A stretch of DNA of 64,000 nt from Nitratireductor pacificus pht-3B. Its GTDB lineage: Bacteria; Pseudomonadota; Alphaproteobacteria; Rhizobiales; Rhizobiaceae. Each line of letters begins with the position of its first letter. Position 1 is the stretch's first letter. A model generated the notes under the pieces. The model was not told the origin of the DNA. It was given only the letters and a program-made list of their open reading frames with translations, and did no database searches. Positions 59,847-64,000 of the stretch are shown one piece after another. Where the stretch lies: the NCBI RefSeq assembly GCF_000300335.1, contig NZ_AMRM01000003.1, forward strand, positions 62,001 through 126,000, given 5' to 3'. Made by a program: the position numbers and the translations under genes.

Positions 59847-61019
59847 ATGAGCAACGAGAAAGAAACCCCGGCCGGCGTCAACACGCGGCTTGCCCATACC
59901 GGCAACGATCCGCGCGCCTTCTTCGGCTTCGTCAACCCGCCGGTGGTGCACGCCTCCACGGTCCTGTTCCCGGACGCGGAAACCATGGCGTCGCGGGGCC
60001 AGAAGTACACTTATGGAACGCGCGGCACGCCGACCAGCGACGCGCTGGCCGACGCCGTCAACGCGCTGGAGGGCGCCGCCGGAACGATCATCGTTCCCTC
60101 GGGTCTCGCCGCCGTCACCGTGCCGCTCCTCGGCTTCCTCTCGGCGGGCGATCACGTGCTGATCGTCGATTCGGTCTATCACCCGACGCGCCATTTCGCC
60201 GACACCATGCTCACGCGGCTCGGGATAGAGGTCACCTATTACGACCCGATGATCGGCGCGGGGCTGTCGGCGCTGATGCAGCCTAATACCAAAGTCGTAC
60301 TCACCGAGGCGCCCGGTTCAGGCACGTTCGAGATGCAGGACATCCCGCAGATCGTCGCCGCGGCCCACAAGGGCGGCGCCGTCGTGATGATGGACAACAC
60401 CTGGGCGACCCCGCTCTACTATCGCCCGCTCGACCATGGCGTCGACATCTCCATCCAGGCGGCGACCAAATATCCGGCCGGCCATTCCGACATCCTTCTC
60501 GGCTGGGTCTCGGCCAACGAGGCCTGCTGGGAGCGCCTGCTGGATGCGCATGGCGCGCTCGGCATGTGCGGCGCGCCGGACGACGTCTACCAGGTACTGC
60601 GCGGCCTGCGCACCATGGGCGTGCGGCTCGAGCGGCACCAGGCGAGCGCGTTCGCCCTCGCCCGCTGGCTGGAGGACCAGCCCGGCGTGGCGCGGGTTCT
60701 GCATCCCGGCCTCGAATCGCATCCGGGCCACGCGCTCTGGAAGCGCGACTTCACCGGCGCGAGCGGCCTGTTCTCCATTGTTCTGGACGGCGGCGGCGAA
60801 CGCCAGGCGCATGCCTTCCTGAACGCGCTGCGCTATTTCGGACTGGGCTATTCCTGGGGCGGATATGAGAGCCTTGCCGTGCATGTCTCGCTGGGCGATC
60901 GCAAGGTGGCGCTGGCGCCGAAGGAAGGACCGGTCATGCGCCTGCAGATCGGCCTCGAAGACGTGGACGACCTGAAGGCCGACCTGTCACTCGGCCTGGC
61001 GGCGGCTGCCGCGTCCTGA
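59847..61019 (+). CDS. metC: Cystathionine beta-lyase
   Basis: 390-residue PLP enzyme of the Cys/Met metabolism family. It has TRLAHTGNDPRAFFGFVNPP at the start, YTYGTRGTPTSDALADAVNA, PLP-binding SGLAAVTVPLLGFLSAGDHV, the aspartate in DNTWATPLYYRPLDHG and the Schiff-base lysine in QAATKYPAGHSDIL. Ends SLGLAAAAAS. It cleaves cystathionine to homocysteine, pyruvate and ammonia. ATG at 59847; the MetC rather than MetB/MetZ identity rests on overall similarity to the proteobacterial MetC pattern. Confidence 0.92.
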   Translation: MSNEKETPAGVNTRLAHTGNDPRAFFGFVNPPVVHASTVLFPDAETMASRGQKYTYGTRGTPTSDALADAVNALEGAAGTIIVPSGLAAVTVPLLGFLSAGDHVLIVDSVYHPTRHFADTMLTRLGIEVTYYDPMIGAGLSALMQPNTKVVLTEAPGSGTFEMQDIPQIVAAAHKGGAVVMMDNTWATPLYYRPLDHGVDISIQAATKYPAGHSDILLGWVSANEACWERLLDAHGALGMCGAPDDVYQVLRGLRTMGVRLERHQASAFALARWLEDQPGVARVLHPGLESHPGHALWKRDFTGASGLFSIVLDGGGERQAHAFLNALRYFGLGYSWGGYESLAVHVSLGDRKVALAPKEGPVMRLQIGLEDVDDLKADLSLGLAAAAAS

Positions 61020-61138
61020 CGCCACCGACATGCATGTCTGCATCAGACGGCAGACGTGACACTGCCCGGCCACCGCCCTGGCGGCCGGGTTTCGTGTTAG
61101 TCTTGCGGCGACGAGGAAACAGCCGGAGGATGATCACG

Positions 61139-61840
61139 ATGGGACTTGCGCCCGGCACCCGCTCCCGAAAGGCCCTGCGGCTTGCCTGCGTCGCCGCGGG
61201 CCTGCTCTTGCAGGCTTCCGGCGGGACAGCCCTTTCGGCAGAGCCTGAGCGGGTGACGTTCGCCCACGAAAACGCATCGGATCTCCGCGGCATCCTGAAC
61301 GTCTTCGAGATGTTCAGAACCGCCTGCCTGGCGCAGCCCGTCACGCGGGACCTCCCCCGGAAACTTCTCCCGGAGGGCTACCGGGTCGTTCCGGCGGGAC
61401 TGCATGCCCTTGGCCTTGAAACCGGCGCCGAGCCAAAGGCGGTGGTCCTGTCGAAGACCGGAGACGAGGAAACCGATTTCGCCGGCGGGCACCCCTATGT
61501 CGAACTGGGGTTCCCCACGCATGCTGCTCCCAGCGGCACATGCAGGGTCGCGTGGAAGCGCGGATGGGATTATTCCGAAGGCGTGCAGGACATCATGACC
61601 AGCGTGGCGGTGCGTTTCGACGCCTGGCTGTCTTTCCAGTTGAAGGCGGTCCGCGTTTCGCGCCCGGAGGACGGTTTCGCCCAGGCGGATCGGTACAGCC
61701 TCGTCAGCAATTGGGCCGCTCCCTGCTTCGGCGGCACCTGGTGCGGTCTTGATCTTCTTCTCGACCTTCGGCTCGACGAGGGGATGCATCTTTCGATCGG
61801 ACGAGGTGAACCGCCGGCGGTTCCGAATGTCAGGAAATAG
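61139..61840 (+). CDS. Secreted protein of unknown function
   Basis: 233 residues with a signal peptide (ACVAAGLLLQASGGTALSA). The mature part has cysteines in pairs (FRTACLAQPV, GTCRVAWKRG, APCFGGTWCGLDLLLD) that could form disulfides in the periplasm. There are no enzyme motifs I recognise. The ATG at 61139 lies 9 nt after GGAGG; the nearer ATG at 61130 is directly against it. Monocistronic; the function is open. Confidence 0.7.
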   Translation: MGLAPGTRSRKALRLACVAAGLLLQASGGTALSAEPERVTFAHENASDLRGILNVFEMFRTACLAQPVTRDLPRKLLPEGYRVVPAGLHALGLETGAEPKAVVLSKTGDEETDFAGGHPYVELGFPTHAAPSGTCRVAWKRGWDYSEGVQDIMTSVAVRFDAWLSFQLKAVRVSRPEDGFAQADRYSLVSNWAAPCFGGTWCGLDLLLDLRLDEGMHLSIGRGEPPAVPNVRK

Positions 61841-62029
61841 AGTTGGCAGTCGAGCGGACCGGGAGCGCTCGACGCGCGCATGAATGCGTTAAAATGCAGG
61901 GAGATCAGGCGGAACGGTTTCCTGCAACGGTCAGCCGGCCGAGCAGGAATCGCCGCTGAAACGGACGATGCATGAACATCAGAACAACGCTTTCGCAGGT
62001 GTGACAGGTCCGCTGGCCCGTTGAAATCA

Positions 62030-62106
62030 TGGCGATCCCGGCAGGATTCGAACCTGCGACCATCGGCTTAGAAGGCCGGTGCTCTATCCAACTGAGCTAC
62101 GGGACC
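62030..62106 (-). tRNA. tRNA-Arg (anticodon TCT)
   Basis: 77-nt cloverleaf with acceptor GGTCCCG/CGGGATC (one G-U pair), anticodon loop CTTCTAA (TCT, reads AGA), T-arm GTTCGAATC and encoded CCA. It starts 19 bp after the stop of the NDUFS4-like gene on the same strand, so it may be co-transcribed with it. Confidence 0.97.
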
Positions 62107-62125
62107 GCAACCGCGGATGCCGCAA

Positions 62126-62431
62126 TCAGTGCGTCCACGGAATTTTGCGGTCATAGCGGAAATTTTCCGCATAGGAAACCTGCCGGCGCTTCGGCTGGTT
62201 CGGCTCCTCGATGCGGAAGGCAATGCCGTTCTTCTCGGCATAGGCCATCGCCTCTTCCTTCGTCTCGAAGGTCAGCCGGATCTGGCTGCGCATGTCGGAT
62301 GACGAGGTGTAGCCCATCAGGGGATCGATCTTGCGCGGCGTCTCGGGCTCGAACTCGAGAACCCAGTAACCCGTCCGGGCGGGACCGGACTGCATGGCGG
62401 TCTTGGCGGGGCTGAAAATGCGCGCGGACAC
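62126..62431 (-). CDS. ETC complex I subunit conserved region protein (NDUFS4-like)
   Basis: 101 residues: ARIFSPAKTAMQSGPARTGY, WVLEFEPETPRKIDPLMGYT, then FETKEEAMAYAEKNGIAFRI. This is the NDUFS4 (complex I 18-kDa accessory subunit) family, shared by mitochondria and alphaproteobacteria. It lies between tRNA-Pro(TGG) and tRNA-Arg(TCT), all on the minus strand. Confidence 0.92.
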   Translation of the reverse strand: MSARIFSPAKTAMQSGPARTGYWVLEFEPETPRKIDPLMGYTSSSDMRSQIRLTFETKEEAMAYAEKNGIAFRIEEPNQPKRRQVSYAENFRYDRKIPWTH

Positions 62432-62483
62432 GTCTGTACCTCATTCCTTGCAGCGATCTCCGTCCGGAGACCGCAGGGCGCGA

Positions 62484-62506
62484 CGGCAACCGCGAGGCGG
62501 TTGCCG
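62484..62506 (-). terminator. Hairpin 3' of tRNA-Pro(TGG)
   Basis: Perfect 10-bp stem CGGCAACCGC/GCGGTTGCCG with a 3-nt loop, 6 bp beyond the encoded CCA. No T-run, so it may be a processing or partial termination signal. Confidence 0.45.
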
Positions 62507-62512
62507 CAGGAC

Positions 62513-62589
<77 letters not shown>

Positions 62590-62602
62590 AACGACAGGAC
62601 CC

Positions 62603-62629
62603 CTATATTCTCCAAGGATTTGGCGCAAG
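62603..62629 (-). promoter_or_regulatory. Predicted tRNA-Pro(TGG) promoter
   Basis: CTTGCG (62629-62624), 15-nt spacer, ATATAG (62608-62603) followed by GGG; identical layout to the promoter of tRNA-Pro(GGG). Confidence 0.55.
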
Positions 62630-62671
62630 ACCGTTTTTGGAGATTCCTGCCGAAGCAGAGCCTCCGGCGCG

Positions 62672-62884
62672 TCATTCGGCGGGTTTCGGCACCTCGATGG
62701 TCACCTTGTCCGGCACGTCGATGTTCACGCCGCCCGATCCACCGCCGCCGATGAAGCCGCCCGCATAGAGGACGGCGCCGATGACCAGCGCCACCACAAG
62801 GCCGCCGGCGATGAACCAGCCGGCGCCACCGCCGCCGCCACCCGTCGTCACCACCGTCGTGCGTTCCTTCGGTTCATGCTCCAC
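62672..62884 (-). CDS. Small single-pass membrane protein
   Basis: 70 residues: charged N-terminus MEHEPKERTTVVTT, a glycine run, one membrane helix (about 23-46, WFIAGGLVVALVIGAVLYAG), and a C-terminal periplasmic part NIDVPDKVTIEVPKPAE. Similar small proteins recur in Hyphomicrobiales, but no function is known to me. Confidence 0.6.
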   Translation of the reverse strand: MEHEPKERTTVVTTGGGGGGAGWFIAGGLVVALVIGAVLYAGGFIGGGGSGGVNIDVPDKVTIEVPKPAE

Positions 62885-62959
62885 GGGCTTTTCCTTTCGT
62901 TTTCCCGGACATTATCGTCCGGGGAAAACCGTCCGGGTCCCGATTGGTTCCGCAGGGCT

Positions 62960-63661
62960 TCAGGCGTCGGCCGGATCCTGCCCGGCTTCGAGCGCATCGA
63001 CGATCTCGGCGGCGAGCGTCCGGCTGATCCTCGTCTTCCGCTCCAGCGCGGCGCGGTCGAGCCGTTCGACAACGCGCATGGCGCTCGACAGGGAGCGTTC
63101 GATGCGCCGCACCAGATACTGCACCACATGCGGCTCCACATCGACCTGCCGGTCTGCGAAAAGCTTGGTGATGACGCCGGCGAGCAGCATGTCGTCCGGC
63201 TCGTCGATCTCGACGGTCGCCGCCGCCTTCAGGCGCGACAGCAGATCCGGCAGGCCGATGCCCCAGGCGCCGGGAAAGCGTCGCGCGGTGAGCAGCATGG
63301 GCTGCCCCGCCCCGCGCGCCGCGTTGATGAGATGGAACAGCCCCTTTTCGTCGAGCGCGCCGCCATCCGCGTTGTCGATGAGGATCGGCTGCTTCTCCGC
63401 CAGGCCGATCTCGCGCTCGCCGATGGAGCGGGCCGCGACCAGGGCCGCGCCCGCCGCTTCGCGCCAGATCGCCGCCATATGGGTCTTTCCCGACCCCGCC
63501 GGACCGGCGAGGATGACCACGGGCGCGGGCCAGGCCGGCCAGCCCTCGATCAGCGCGGCGGCGCGCGCATTGGCCGGCGTCACGACCAGATCGTCGCGCG
63601 ACAGTCCTTCGCTATGGGCAAGATCGAGCGGCAGCTGGCGCGGCACGGGGATCGGCCTCAC
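62960..63661 (-). CDS. hdaA: DnaA-inactivating regulator HdaA (DnaA ATPase-domain protein)
   Basis: 233 residues resembling the AAA+ part of DnaA without its DNA-binding domain. Starts RPIPVPRQLPLDLAHSEGLS, with the clamp-binding motif QLPLDL near the N-terminus, Walker A LAGPAGSGKTHMA and Walker B PILIDNADGG. In alphaproteobacteria HdaA stimulates hydrolysis of DnaA-ATP at the beta clamp. GTG at 63661 overlaps the AI-2E transporter stop. Confidence 0.9.
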   Translation of the reverse strand: MRPIPVPRQLPLDLAHSEGLSRDDLVVTPANARAAALIEGWPAWPAPVVILAGPAGSGKTHMAAIWREAAGAALVAARSIGEREIGLAEKQPILIDNADGGALDEKGLFHLINAARGAGQPMLLTARRFPGAWGIGLPDLLSRLKAAATVEIDEPDDMLLAGVITKLFADRQVDVEPHVVQYLVRRIERSLSSAMRVVERLDRAALERKTRISRTLAAEIVDALEAGQDPADA

Positions 63662-64000
63662 TTCTTGCGCGGCGCCGGCCCCGGCTGCTCGCCGTGCCCG
63701 GCATAGAGCGGCGACGCCAGATAGCGGGCGATGGCGAAGCGCACCAGCACCGCCACGGCCGCCGCCGCCGGCACCGCGATCAGCAGGCCGACGAAGCCGA
63801 ACAGGAAGCCGAAGGCGAACAGCGCGAACATCAGCCAGACCGGATGGAGGCCGACGCTCTTGCCGACAAGTTTCGGCTGCAGGATGTTGCCTTCCAGAAA
63901 CTGGCCGGCGAAGAAGATGGCGGCCACCACCAGCACCCACCACCATTCCGGCCAGAACTGGACCAGGGCGACGCCGATGGACAGGCCGAGGCCGACCAGC
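63658..64000 (-). CDS. AI-2E family transporter, C-terminal part
   Basis: Only the last 114 residues are in the window. Seen are LVGLGLSIGVALVQFWPEWW, FLEGNILQPKLVGKSVGLHP and FGFVGLLIAVPAAAAVAVLV, typical of the AI-2E/PerM family C-terminus. The gene continues beyond position 64000. It ends overlapping the hdaA start. Confidence 0.88.
   Translation of the reverse strand, partial: LVGLGLSIGVALVQFWPEWWWVLVVAAIFFAGQFLEGNILQPKLVGKSVGLHPVWLMFALFAFGFLFGFVGLLIAVPAAAAVAVLVRFAIARYLASPLYAGHGEQPGPAPRKK

Overview
The window is a GC-rich stretch of chromosome from an alphaproteobacterium, almost certainly of the order Hyphomicrobiales (Rhizobiales). Evidence for this includes an aapJQMP-type amino-acid transporter, an LdtR/L,D-transpeptidase pair, a DUF6163 membrane protein, Bpt leucyltransferase, a CBP3-type cytochrome bc1 chaperone, bacterial NDUFS4- and NDUFS6-like proteins, the block plsX-fabH-ihfA-merR, and several palindromic intergenic repeats of rhizobial type. 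The genus cannot be fixed from the sequence alone. There are no rRNA genes, insertion sequences, integrases, prophage genes or CRISPR arrays.

Layout. 0-5.9 kb: a surface-polysaccharide cluster (divergent GumC-like co-polymerase cut by the window edge, then outer-membrane export lipoprotein, GT4 glycosyltransferase, initiating sugar-phosphate transferase and O-antigen-ligase/polymerase). 5.9-7.6 kb: tRNA-Pro(GGG), followed by a lower-GC insert of about 1.6 kb that ends in a 43-bp partial copy of that tRNA. This looks like the scar of an integrated element and carries a cupin, a tiny lipoprotein and a two-helix membrane protein. 7.6-15 kb: MerR regulator, ihfA, fabH, plsX, DUF177 protein, bc1 chaperone, a BamE-like lipoprotein and the H+-pyrophosphatase. 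15-21 kb: MFS transporter, nusB, ribH, ribE, ribD, nrdR, glyA, all on the minus strand. 21-25 kb: L,D-transpeptidase with its MarR-type regulator LdtR, DUF6163 protein, 3-hydroxyisobutyryl-CoA hydrolase. 25-31 kb: hemB, two tandem RDD proteins, SLC13 permease, bpt, DMT exporter. 31-42 kb: tex, a repeat-filled intergenic region, serine hydrolase, parC, alpha/beta hydrolase, an orphan secreted protein, aspS. 42-48 kb: an accessory block with HxlR regulator/glutathione transferase and a TetR-controlled adaptor-permease-ATPase exporter, plus an MFS protein. 48-54 kb: rnd, ppx, ppk, zf-CHCC protein, FAD monooxygenase. 55-59.5 kb: aapJQMP operon. 60-64 kb: cystathionine beta-lyase, a secreted orphan, tRNA-Arg, an NDUFS4-like protein, tRNA-Pro(TGG), a small membrane protein, HdaA and the end of an AI-2E family transporter.

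Most genes are housekeeping: phospholipid and fatty-acid initiation, riboflavin, serine/glycine, heme, polyphosphate, translation and chromosome decatenation. The points most worth a second look are the tRNA-anchored scar, the nested palindromic repeats (33.5-33.9 kb), the TAGCGAR heptamer hairpins (37.5 and 39.8 kb), and the TetR-linked exporter with a candidate operator. I did not find a convincing new defence or biosynthetic system. Starts were chosen by eye from Shine-Dalgarno spacing and family length; no database search was possible, so family names rest on recognised motifs and context.
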